From SXVE01 sp036388895 (GTDB taxonomy: Bacteria > Acidobacteriota > Blastocatellia > Pyrinomonadales > Pyrinomonadaceae), in NCBI GenBank assembly GCA_036388895.1, contig DASVQY010000052.1, forward strand, positions 1 through 8,168: a stretch of DNA of 8,168 bases, in the 5' to 3' direction. Positions 1-6,591 of this stretch are shown in pieces. The notes under the pieces are model-generated. The model made no database searches. It was not told the origin of the DNA and saw only the letters and a list, made by a program, of their open reading frames with translations. The position numbers and the translations under genes were made by a program. Every line of letters begins with the position of its first letter. The first letter of the stretch is position 1.

Positions 1-24
1 GGTGCAACGCCTCCGACTCCGTAA
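1..24 (+). CDS. Probable 3' end of an upstream gene (last 7 codons)
   Basis: Frame 1 reads Gly-Ala-Thr-Pro-Pro-Thr-Pro then TAA (22-24). This Pro/Thr-rich tail is plausible for the end of an exported or low-complexity protein. A strong terminator starts about 40 nt downstream, which supports a transcription unit ending here. The fragment is too short to identify. Frame 3 is also open until TGA at 57-59 and would end only 5 nt before the terminator stem, so the frame is uncertain. A tRNA 3' end is a less likely alternative. Confidence 0.35.
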   Translation, partial: GATPPTP

Positions 25-64
25 TCGTTAATCAACTTTGCATCTTGAAAAAGGTGTGAACTTT

Positions 65-114
65 CAAAAGCGAATGAAGATTTAGTTAAGAATCTTCATT
101 CGCTTTTGCGTTTT
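65..114 (+). terminator. Intrinsic terminator, perfect 18-bp stem
   Basis: The left arm (65-82, CAAAAGCGAATGAAGATT) is perfectly complementary to the right arm (91-108), with an 8-nt loop TAGTTAAG. The stem base is A-rich on the left and T-rich on the right, and TTTT follows at 111-114. It lies just past the putative upstream stop codon and before the next promoter. The A-tract/T-tract symmetry means it could also stop transcription arriving from the opposite direction. Confidence 0.85.
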
Positions 115-130
115 AAATGATGTAAATAAA

Positions 131-158
131 TTGACTAATCAATTCGATTGTGTAAAAT
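131..158 (+). promoter_or_regulatory. Predicted sigma-70-type promoter for the propeller gene
   Basis: A -35 box TTGACT (131-136, 5 of 6 consensus matches) and a -10 box TAAAAT (153-158, 5 of 6) are separated by 16 bp. The pair sits directly after the upstream terminator and in front of the next gene, where a promoter is expected. Transcription would begin near 165, leaving a 5' leader of about 158 nt before the ATG at 323. Confidence 0.6.
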
Positions 159-322
159 AAAGGTGCTGGACGAGCACACGGCAAACCTTTTACCGGAAAT
201 CAACTCCTTTTTCCACGGTATTAATGCAAACATCTGTCGGTAATTAATCATCTGAACAGTTGGATTCGTTTCCATTTCGCAAAACATCCTTTTAAGTTTC
301 AATTTCAGTCATCAATAAAATT
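159..322 (+). promoter_or_regulatory. Long, partly structured 5' leader of the propeller gene
   Basis: No gene is visible in this stretch. It holds a small hairpin GTGCT/AGCAC (163-167 with 173-177). A larger one has left arm TACCGGAAA (191-199) pairing with 210-214 and 217-220, a 2-nt bulge at 215-216 and a 10-nt loop. Just before the start codon there is no Shine-Dalgarno sequence, only A/T-rich sequence. I could not match it to a known riboswitch or leader class. It may be only untranslated leader, or it may control translation of a start site that lacks an SD. Confidence 0.35.
216..255 (+). repeat. Diverged tandem direct repeat, two units of about 20 nt
   Basis: The two units are CGGTATTAATGCAAACATCTG (216-236) and CGGTAATTAATCATCTGA (238-255). 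They share CGGTA, TTAAT and ATCTG in the same order and differ by short insertions or deletions. The first unit overlaps the right arm of the 191-220 hairpin. This could be a duplicated protein-binding site in the leader or a chance resemblance in A/T-rich sequence. Confidence 0.3.
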
Positions 323-2527
323 ATGAAGTCACGAATTAAAAAACAAATAACTTTCAAAATCGGTTTCTTGTTGGCAATGGCGTTTATGCTTTTGACCGGC
401 GTGGCGCCTTTGATGGCGGAAAAAACGGGAAATAATGTCATTACCGATCCCGATAAATTCAGCAGTTGGGAGGTTGTCGGACCGAGCGGCGGTGACGTTC
501 GGGTTGTCGCCATTGACCCGAAAGACAAAAATCGTTTGTACATCAGCACGCTCGACGGGCAGATTCATACATCTTACGACGGCGGGAAATCGTGGCGGCT
601 ATTGGTTAATCTGAACCGTCCGCAGCTCGTTCTCGATCAATTGATGGTTGATTCGCAGGATTCAAACCTGATTTACGCTTCCGGGCACCGTCATACATCG
701 CCGGGCGGATTCTTTAAATCAAAGGACGGCGGTTTAACGTGGAGCGAAGCTAATGAATTGAAAAAGGCGTCAATTCATTCGATGACGCAATCAACCGCCG
801 ATCCGAAAGTTTTGCTTGTCGGGACAACGGAAGGAATCTGGATTTCAAAGAATTCGGGCGACGATTGGGAAAAAATTTCTTCTTCGACAATGCCGGTCAA
901 TATCGGTTCGCTGGCGGTTGACCCGCGCAATCTGAACACAATTTATGCCGGAACGTGGTGGCGCGCATATAAATCAACCGACAGCGGGAAAAACTGGCGT
1001 TTGATTAAAAACGGAATGATTGACGATTCCGACGTGTTTGCGATTACGATTGACTCGCGCGACCCGAATCATATTATCGCTTCGGCTTGCAGCGGAATTT
1101 ACGAATCATTTAACGGGGGCGAAAAATGGGCGAAAATCCAGGGAATTCCCGCACAATCGCGCCGCACCCGCGATATTTTGCAGCATCCGACAATTCCCGG
1201 AACGGTTTACGCGGCGACGACCGAAGGCTTCTGGATGACGACAAATGGCGGAAAAAACTGGTCATTGACAACGCGCAGAGATTTGGAAATCAATTCAATC
1301 GCCGTTCACCCGGACGAACCGAACCGTGTTTATATCGGTACGAACAATTACGGCGTAATGGTTTCAAACGACGGCGGCAAAAACTTTGTACCGACAAACG
1401 ATAATTTCAGTAGCCGCTTTACTTATTCGGTAACGCTCGACCGCGAAAACCCGACTCGTATGTACGCGACGACGCATAATACGGCTACGGGCGGCGGTTT
1501 TGTTTTCACGAGCGCCGACAGCGGAAGATCGTGGCAGCAAGCGAAAAATCTCGATATAAATCAGGTTTCACCTTACGCGGTTCTTCAAGACCGCAATAAT
1601 CCGAACAATCTTTATCTCGGGACGAATCTCGGTATATTTCAATCCGTTGATCGGGGCGTCAATTGGACGTTGATTGCTCCGCCTAAACCTAAAACAACAG
1701 CTAAAAAGCCCGTGCGAAAGGCTGTGAAAGGGAAAACAACGGCGGCTAAAGCGAAAACCGTTAAGCCGGTCGAAACGGCAAAGGCGCCCGAAACAGCGGC
1801 GAGCGATAATAAGCCGGTTATAGCTTTTACAGAAAAAGTGAAAGTTTTAACTTATACCGAAGACGGTAAAAACGGAATATTCGCCGGAACGGATAAAGGG
1901 CTTTATCGAACCTACGATATGACAAAAGGCTGGGAAAAAATTTCGTTCGGCGAAGGAATTGATGAAAACGTCTTTGTCGTTTATTCGACTCCGCTACAGC
2001 CGGAAACGATTTGGGTCGGAACGGCGACATCGGGCGTCATTGTTTCGCGCGACAACGGCAAAACCTGGCAAAAAGCCGGAGGCGCACCGGAGAATTTCCC
2101 GATCAGCTCGATTGCGGTAGACCCGAAACGTCCCGAATACGTTTACGTCGGAACATCGCAGACGCTTTATCTGAGCCGTGACGGAGGAAAAACCTGGACG
2201 CGGCGCGGCGGAAATCTTCCTTTGGGAAATTACACGAGCATTCTCGTCAACCCGAGAAATTCCGACGAGATTTTCGTTTCGAGCGCACTGGAAACCGACG
2301 GCGGAATTTTCTTTTCCGATAATGCCGGAATGAATTGGAAGCGCGTTGATTCAAAAAATATGAAGGTTCCGAGCCGCAGAGTTTGGGCGATGACTTTTGA
2401 CCCGAACGACTCAAATCGTATTTATGCGGGTTCGCATTCTTCGGGCGTTTACGTCATCGAAAGAAAAGGCGAAACAGCCGGTTCTGATAATTTGACGCGC
2501 CCGAGAGTTGCTGCTGCCGGAAACTAA
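323..2527 (+). CDS. Secreted double seven-bladed propeller protein (BNR/Vps10-sortilin-like)
   Basis: This 734-residue protein has a Sec signal peptide: basic start (K2, R4, K6, K7), hydrophobic core 13-31, likely cleavage after A32. I count 14 units of about 42-49 residues of the form 'hydrophobic-x-DP...N-x-(I/V)Y-x-GT...S-x-DGGKxW'. Asp-box-like motifs begin near 84, 133, 175, 218, 262, 306, 348, 397, 441, 530, 575, 618 and 665. Unit 14 (about 688-713) lacks one. Fourteen units suggest two seven-bladed beta-propellers, as in BNR, YCF48 and Vps10/sortilin-type proteins. Residues 453-490 are a Lys/Ala/Pro/Thr-rich, probably disordered insert between units 9 and 10. No sialidase catalytic set or other enzyme motif is apparent, so the substrate or partner is unknown. 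It probably acts in the periplasm or at the surface as a binding scaffold. The ATG was chosen because it starts a good signal peptide, although no SD precedes it. Confidence 0.85.
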   Translation: MKSRIKKQITFKIGFLLAMAFMLLTGVAPLMAEKTGNNVITDPDKFSSWEVVGPSGGDVRVVAIDPKDKNRLYISTLDGQIHTSYDGGKSWRLLVNLNRPQLVLDQLMVDSQDSNLIYASGHRHTSPGGFFKSKDGGLTWSEANELKKASIHSMTQSTADPKVLLVGTTEGIWISKNSGDDWEKISSSTMPVNIGSLAVDPRNLNTIYAGTWWRAYKSTDSGKNWRLIKNGMIDDSDVFAITIDSRDPNHIIASACSGIYESFNGGEKWAKIQGIPAQSRRTRDILQHPTIPGTVYAATTEGFWMTTNGGKNWSLTTRRDLEINSIAVHPDEPNRVYIGTNNYGVMVSNDGGKNFVPTNDNFSSRFTYSVTLDRENPTRMYATTHNTATGGGFVFTSADSGRSWQQAKNLDINQVSPYAVLQDRNNPNNLYLGTNLGIFQSVDRGVNWTLIAPPKPKTTAKKPVRKAVKGKTTAAKAKTVKPVETAKAPETAASDNKPVIAFTEKVKVLTYTEDGKNGIFAGTDKGLYRTYDMTKGWEKISFGEGIDENVFVVYSTPLQPETIWVGTATSGVIVSRDNGKTWQKAGGAPENFPISSIAVDPKRPEYVYVGTSQTLYLSRDGGKTWTRRGGNLPLGNYTSILVNPRNSDEIFVSSALETDGGIFFSDNAGMNWKRVDSKNMKVPSRRVWAMTFDPNDSNRIYAGSHSSGVYVIERKGETAGSDNLTRPRVAAAGN

Positions 2528-2549
2528 GCTTTAATTAAATAAAAATTCG

Positions 2550-2581
2550 AGAGATGGCTGGTTGTCAGTCATCTCTTTTTT
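2550..2581 (+). terminator. Intrinsic terminator after the propeller gene
   Basis: The arm AGAGATGGCTG (2550-2560) pairs with CAGTCATCTCT (2566-2576) over 11 positions including one G-T wobble, around the 5-nt loop GTTGT. A T-run follows to 2581. It lies 22 nt past the TAA and cleanly separates this gene from bshC. Confidence 0.9.
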
Positions 2582-2590
2582 GTTTTATGT

Positions 2591-2619
2591 TTGGAAGAAT
2601 CGTTTGCAAAATTTATAAT
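2591..2619 (+). promoter_or_regulatory. Predicted sigma-70-type promoter for bshC
   Basis: A perfect -10 box TATAAT (2614-2619) sits exactly 17 bp downstream of a -35-like TTGGAA (2591-2596, 4 of 6 matches). It falls in the short gap between the preceding terminator and the bshC ribosome binding site. Transcription would start near 2626, so the leader would be only about 17 nt, just enough to hold the SD. That leaves no room for a riboswitch, so any control is likely at transcription initiation. Confidence 0.65.
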
Positions 2620-2629
2620 CGAAAAAGTT

Positions 2630-2645
2630 AGGAGCAAAAAATGTG
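2630..2645 (+). promoter_or_regulatory. Shine-Dalgarno and GTG start of bshC overlapping ATGTGA
   Basis: AGGAG (2630-2634) stands 8 nt before the GTG at 2643, which is good spacing. Two bases upstream is an ATG (2641) in another frame that meets TGA immediately (ATGTGA, 2641-2646) and cannot encode anything. The GTG is therefore the best bshC start. The next in-frame Met is residue 82, inside the conserved region. A GTG at codon 15 has no comparable SD. Confidence 0.7.
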
Positions 2646-4325
2646 AAGCGAGAAATTGTTTGTCCTTGTCCGAGCGGCGAAGTCGTGCTGCAAACCGAAA
2701 GCGTGCCTTTTTCGGAAATTCCGAATCAGTCGAAATTGTTTATTGAATATCAGCAAACGCCGCTTTCATTGAAACGGTATTACCCGTCGGCGGTCGAATC
2801 GCACACGCAAATTTCGTCGAGAATTCCAGAAGTTTTAGCCAATCATCGTGCTGACCGCGATTTGCTTTGCGACGCGCTCGAAGCGATGAACGTGAAAACC
2901 GGAGCGAGCGAAAAAACGCTGGAAAACATTCGCCTGCTGCGCGATTCCGATTGCGTCGCGGTGGTAACGGGACAGCAAGCCGGTCTTTTTTCCGGTCCGC
3001 TTTACACGATTTACAAAGCTCTTTCCGCAGTCCGATTGACAGAATGTCTGCGCGGGCGCGGTTACAAAGCCGTTCCGGTATTTTGGATTGCGACCGAAGA
3101 TCACGATTTTGAAGAAGTTTCTAAAACCTTTGTCATTGACAAGCGGGCGGAACTCGCCGAATTGAAAAACGAACCGAAACGCTGTTACGAAAATTTGCCG
3201 GTCGGTTATATAAAACTCGACGATTCGATAAAACAAACGATCACAGAGCTTTTCGAAGAACTTCCTTCCACGGAATTCACCCGGGAACTCCGGCAGACGG
3301 TAGAAGAAACCTGGCAATCGGGCACATATTACGGCGATGCCTTCGCGCGTTTTCTGAACAAACTTTTCGGCGAATACGGGTTGATAATTCTTTGCCCGCT
3401 CGATGAAAGATTAAAAAAACTCGCAGCCCCGGTTTACGTCGAAGCGATAAAAAAATCCGAGGAAATCGTTTCGGCGCTTCGCGAGAGAAGCAACGAATTG
3501 CAAGAAAACGGTTATCACGCGCAGGTTTTAATCGGGGAAGACTATTTTCCGCTTTTCTGGCAAGCGAAGGATCACACGCGTAACGCTCTGAAAAAAAACA
3601 AAAACGGAACGTTCAAAACCAAAGACGATGCGCGCGAATTCACTTTAGACGAGCTCGCCGAAATCGCTGAAAATGATCCGGGCAGATTCAGTCCGAGCGT
3701 GGTTTTGCGTTCGGTCGTGCAGGATTATCTTTTGCCGACGGTTTGTTATTTCGGCGGCGCGGCTGAAATCGCATATTTCGCCCAAAGCGGAGAAGTTTAC
3801 CGGATTTTGAATCGCCCGCTGACGCCGATTTTTCATCGTCAGAGTTTTACCATAATCGAATCGAAACACGCGCGAACGCTGGAAAAATACGATTTGCAAT
3901 TAAAAGATTTGTTCGTCGGGTATGAAAATTTGCTTCCCCGCATCGTCGAAAAATATCTGAATCGTGAAATGGCAAAAGTATTCGCCGAAGCGGAAGAAAA
4001 AATCAATCTCGAATTAAATAATTTAGACCGCAATTTAGCCGAACTCGAACCGACGCTGGCGGAAAATCTGGCGACGAGGCGGCGAAAAATTTTGTACCAC
4101 ATCGGCGCTCTGAGAAATAAATTTCATCACGCTCAAATCCGGCGTGACGAAACCATCAATCGCAGAATTTCAGACGCTTTTACCGCCCTGCTGCCGCACA
4201 AACATTTGCAGGAACGAACTCTGAATGTGAACAATTACCTCAACCGCCACGGAAGTTATTTTATAGATTGGATTTACCAGGCGATTGATCTGGACGATAA
4301 AGGGCATCGCGTAATTTATTTGTAA
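2643..4325 (+). CDS. bshC: BshC, bacillithiol biosynthesis cysteine-adding enzyme
   Basis: BshC carries out the last step of bacillithiol synthesis in the cytoplasm, joining cysteine to glucosaminyl-malate. The product is a small thiol used in redox buffering, metal handling and detoxification. The 560 residues are close to the family length (about 540 in Bacillus subtilis YllA). Family landmarks are VVTGQQAGLFSGPLYT (107-122), PVFWIATEDHDFEEV (145-159), an RFSPSVVLRSVVQDYLLPT stretch (348-366), and the closing NVNNYLNRHGSYF (528-540). The family architecture is a Rossmann-like core with connecting segments and a C-terminal helical coiled coil. The charged 435-510 region fits that coiled coil. 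A Cys-Pro-Cys-Pro at residues 7-10 precedes the usual start of homology and is of unknown meaning. Neither bshA nor bshB is in the window. The gene has its own promoter, and mutL follows 104 nt later. Confidence 0.95.
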   Translation: MKREIVCPCPSGEVVLQTESVPFSEIPNQSKLFIEYQQTPLSLKRYYPSAVESHTQISSRIPEVLANHRADRDLLCDALEAMNVKTGASEKTLENIRLLRDSDCVAVVTGQQAGLFSGPLYTIYKALSAVRLTECLRGRGYKAVPVFWIATEDHDFEEVSKTFVIDKRAELAELKNEPKRCYENLPVGYIKLDDSIKQTITELFEELPSTEFTRELRQTVEETWQSGTYYGDAFARFLNKLFGEYGLIILCPLDERLKKLAAPVYVEAIKKSEEIVSALRERSNELQENGYHAQVLIGEDYFPLFWQAKDHTRNALKKNKNGTFKTKDDAREFTLDELAEIAENDPGRFSPSVVLRSVVQDYLLPTVCYFGGAAEIAYFAQSGEVYRILNRPLTPIFHRQSFTIIESKHARTLEKYDLQLKDLFVGYENLLPRIVEKYLNREMAKVFAEAEEKINLELNNLDRNLAELEPTLAENLATRRRKILYHIGALRNKFHHAQIRRDETINRRISDAFTALLPHKHLQERTLNVNNYLNRHGSYFIDWIYQAIDLDDKGHRVIYL

Positions 4326-4354
4326 AAAGGTTAATCGTCATCTGTTTGCCGTCA

Positions 4355-4391
4355 ACCGAAATTTAAGAAATAACCGAAAACGATACCGAAA
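4355..4391 (+). repeat. Three ACCGAAA direct repeats between bshC and mutL
   Basis: ACCGAAA occurs at 4355-4361, 4373-4379 and 4385-4391, with starts 18 and 12 nt apart. A partial copy, ACCGAC, is at 4419-4424 just before the mutL start. I saw no convincing -35/-10 pair and no terminator in this 104-nt gap, so bshC-mutL read-through is likely. The repeats could be a regulator site, but chance is quite possible in this CGAA-rich genome. Confidence 0.25.
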
Positions 4392-4429
4392 TAAAAGATC
4401 AACGGCTGACAATTGAAAACCGACGAAAA

Positions 4430-6514
4430 ATGAACAAAATCAGAGTTTTATCCGACAATTTAGCCAATCAAATCGCCGCCGGCGAAGTCGTAGAACGCCC
4501 GGCTTCGGTTATAAAAGAGCTTGTCGAAAATTCGATTGATGCGGGCGCGCGGCGAATTCAGATTGACATCGAACTCGGCGGAAGGCGTTTGATGCGCGTC
4601 GCGGACGACGGCGAGGGAATGACGCGCGATGACGCTATTCTGGCTTTCGAGCGGCACGCGACTTCGAAAATTAAAACTCTGGATGATTTAGGCGCGATTC
4701 AAACGCTCGGATTTCGCGGCGAAGCTCTGGCTTCAATCGCTTCGGTCGGAAAAGTCGAACTCGTTACAAAAACCGAATCAGAAACGAGCGGAACGCGAAT
4801 TTATATCGAGGGCGGAAAACTTCTCGATGTAAAAGACGCCGCTCGTTCGACCGGAACGACGATCAGCATCCGCGATTTGTTTTTCAACACTCCGGCGCGC
4901 CGAAAATTTATGCGCTCCGAAGCGACGGAAAATTATCATTTGACGAACATCGTGACTCACTACGCGCTCGCTCATCACGAAATAGCTTTTACCTTAACAA
5001 ACAACGGACGCGAGATTCTGCGTGTTTCTCCGGCGAAAAATTTACGGGAACGTGCTTATCAAATTTTCGGCGCAAATTTGCTCGAAAGCCTGCTTCCGGT
5101 CGCCGGCGGGCGAGATTATGTGGCGAACGTTTCCGGTTTCGTGTCCGCGCCGCGCGAACGGCGAACGACGCGCGACGCGCAATATTTTTTCGTCAATCGT
5201 CGCTTCGTTCGCGACAAAGTAATCGCCGGCGGGTTGATCGAAGGTTTTCGTTCGGTTCTGCCGCACGGCGTTTATCCGGTCGCGTTTTTGTTTCTCGATA
5301 TTCCGCACGAAGAAATAGACGTTAATGTGCACCCGGCGAAAACCGAGATTCGTTTCCGTCGCGGCGAAGCCGTCAAGGAAGTCATCGCGGAAGCCGTCAG
5401 AAACTCCCTGGCGGAAGCCGGAATATTGAAAAACAGAGAGCAGGCGGTCGAATCGTTTGAAGAATTTAATCTGGAAAATTCTGTCAACTTACCTCAAAAA
5501 CATCCGAACGAGCGAATTTACGAACAAGCGAAAATAGAATTTCCTGCCCTTGATGCCGAAACTTTAAACGATTACGCGAATATAGTTTCCACGCCGGAAA
5601 ATGTTTTTGAGGAAACCGTTGATGTCGCTGTAAAAAATATATCTGCCGAAGATGAGCAATTTTCTGAAACTTTCAAAAAGGATTTGAACGATCAATTTCT
5701 TAACAACTCGAAAGAAAGTTCGCCATTTGAAAAAGCTGAAAAAGAGACTACAAACCAGCCTTTAATCGAAAAACCGAACGGAAGTGGCGAGCAAATCGAA
5801 GAAAGAAAAGAAGCGTATTTTTCTCAAAAGGCAAACTCTGAAATTTCAGCCAGCCATTCGCCCAGCCAAAAAATCTTTCCGCCGTTTGATTCGGCTGAAA
5901 AATTAGTTAAATCAGCGAACGTTCAAGCAATTTCGGCTTCTAAAATTCGCCCCATCGGTCAGCTTCACGAAAGCTTTATCATCGCGACCGACGACGAAGG
6001 TTTGCTGCTGATTGACCAGCACGTCGCGCACGAGCGAATTTTGTTTGATAAATATCGGAAAAAAGAAACGGAAAGAACAATCGAATCGCAGAACCTTCTG
6101 CTGCCTGAAACGTTTGATTTAACTCCGGCGCAATCTGCGGCTTTTTCGCTTGTGGAAGACGAACTTGCATCACTCGGATTTGATGTAATGCGGCTTTCGG
6201 GCAGAACAATCGCGATAAAAGCCGTTCCGACCGATTTACCGGCTTCGGAAGTGAGAAATCTTTTGGCGGAAATTTTAGATTCGGTTGATTCTGATAAACG
6301 CGGGAACGCGAAATTAACGCTCCGCGATCAAATCGCCGCCAGTTTAGCCTGTAAAGCCGCCGTAAAAATCAATATGCGGCTCACGCCGGAGAAGATGCAG
6401 TGGTTGATTGACCGCCTTTTATATACTTCCTCGCCCACAACCTGCCCGCACGGGCGACCCGTAATTCTGCGTCTGACAATGCGCGACATCGAACGCGGAT
6501 TTCATCGCACATAA
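4430..6514 (+). CDS. mutL: MutL, DNA mismatch repair protein (endonuclease type)
   Basis: MutL couples mismatch recognition by MutS to strand incision and removal. The N-terminal GHKL ATPase (about 1-330) is intact: LANQIAAGEVVERPASV (11-27), ELVENSIDAGA (30-40, with the expected catalytic E30 and Mg-binding N34), DDGEGM (59-64), TLGFRGEAL (92-100), and HPAKTEIRF (301-309, K304 matching the phosphate-contacting lysine of E. coli MutL). A charged, Glu/Ser/Asn-rich linker (about 335-500) leads to the C-terminal dimerisation/nuclease domain. That domain has DQHVAHERILFD (529-540), ACKAAVKIN (640-648) and CPHGRP (672-677), the metal-site motifs of MutL in bacteria without MutH. The family form DQHA-x2-E-x4-E is changed at two places here (A to V, final E to D). 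QNLLLP (554-559) fits the beta-clamp motif Q-x-x-(L/I)-x-P. The length (694 residues) is slightly above the usual 600-650, due to the linker. The ATG is placed by homology, and no clear SD precedes it. Confidence 0.97.
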   Translation: MNKIRVLSDNLANQIAAGEVVERPASVIKELVENSIDAGARRIQIDIELGGRRLMRVADDGEGMTRDDAILAFERHATSKIKTLDDLGAIQTLGFRGEALASIASVGKVELVTKTESETSGTRIYIEGGKLLDVKDAARSTGTTISIRDLFFNTPARRKFMRSEATENYHLTNIVTHYALAHHEIAFTLTNNGREILRVSPAKNLRERAYQIFGANLLESLLPVAGGRDYVANVSGFVSAPRERRTTRDAQYFFVNRRFVRDKVIAGGLIEGFRSVLPHGVYPVAFLFLDIPHEEIDVNVHPAKTEIRFRRGEAVKEVIAEAVRNSLAEAGILKNREQAVESFEEFNLENSVNLPQKHPNERIYEQAKIEFPALDAETLNDYANIVSTPENVFEETVDVAVKNISAEDEQFSETFKKDLNDQFLNNSKESSPFEKAEKETTNQPLIEKPNGSGEQIEERKEAYFSQKANSEISASHSPSQKIFPPFDSAEKLVKSANVQAISASKIRPIGQLHESFIIATDDEGLLLIDQHVAHERILFDKYRKKETERTIESQNLLLPETFDLTPAQSAAFSLVEDELASLGFDVMRLSGRTIAIKAVPTDLPASEVRNLLAEILDSVDSDKRGNAKLTLRDQIAASLACKAAVKINMRLTPEKMQWLIDRLLYTSSPTTCPHGRPVILRLTMRDIERGFHRT

Positions 6515-6552
6515 AGCAAAAAACCGTTTACAAAACTTTACACAAAAAGTCA

Positions 6553-6591
6553 TGTTAAATCAGTGTTTCATATATACATTTAACAATTTTT
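6553..6591 (+). terminator. Possible weak terminator after mutL
   Basis: TGTTAAAT (6553-6560) and ATTTAACA (6578-6585) are a perfect 8-bp inverted repeat around a 17-nt loop, followed by TTTTT (6587-6591). The stem is A/T-rich with a long loop, so it would be a poor intrinsic terminator. It could instead be a protein-binding dyad upstream of the receptor gene. No better terminator is visible after mutL. Confidence 0.35.

Noticed and set aside
1..22. 3' end of a tRNA (T-stem CCTCC at 10-14 plus acceptor strand GACTCCG at 15-21).
   Set aside because: The would-be T-loop is TGCAACG with G in place of the invariant second T, no CCA follows, and most of the molecule would lie outside the window. 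A CDS end is the more likely reading.
163..177. GGACGAG resembling the ACGR loop of guanidine (mini-ykkC) riboswitches.
   Set aside because: The ACGA does not close a proper stem here. The best pairing puts GGACG in the loop of GTGCT/AGCAC, and there is no second ACGR hairpin downstream.
162..240. Possible c-di-GMP (GEMM-I) riboswitch, from CACGGCAAACC at 176-187.
   Set aside because: The short GGCAAACC match resembles the GEMM core, but the second conserved block (a GACGCAAAGCC-like segment) and the expected two-stem layout are missing. An Rfam scan would settle it.
292..568. Two minus-strand open frames opposite the propeller gene start.
   Set aside because: They are antisense to the signal peptide and first blade, show low-complexity translations, and have no regulatory context. 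The + strand gene explains the region.
1020..1404. Short plus-strand frames inside the propeller gene.
   Set aside because: They overlap the repeat-containing frame, which is continuous and clearly coding. Their translations are Arg-rich, as expected from out-of-frame reading.
2835..3317. A 160-codon open frame on the minus strand.
   Set aside because: It lies wholly opposite conserved bshC coding sequence, has no recognisable domain and no sign of its own promoter or SD. It is a by-product of codon bias in bshC.
5450..5930. Possible foreign insertion in the middle of mutL, because the sequence is less G+C-rich there.
   Set aside because: The frame stays open and the segment encodes the MutL inter-domain linker, which is poorly conserved and low-complexity in all MutL proteins.
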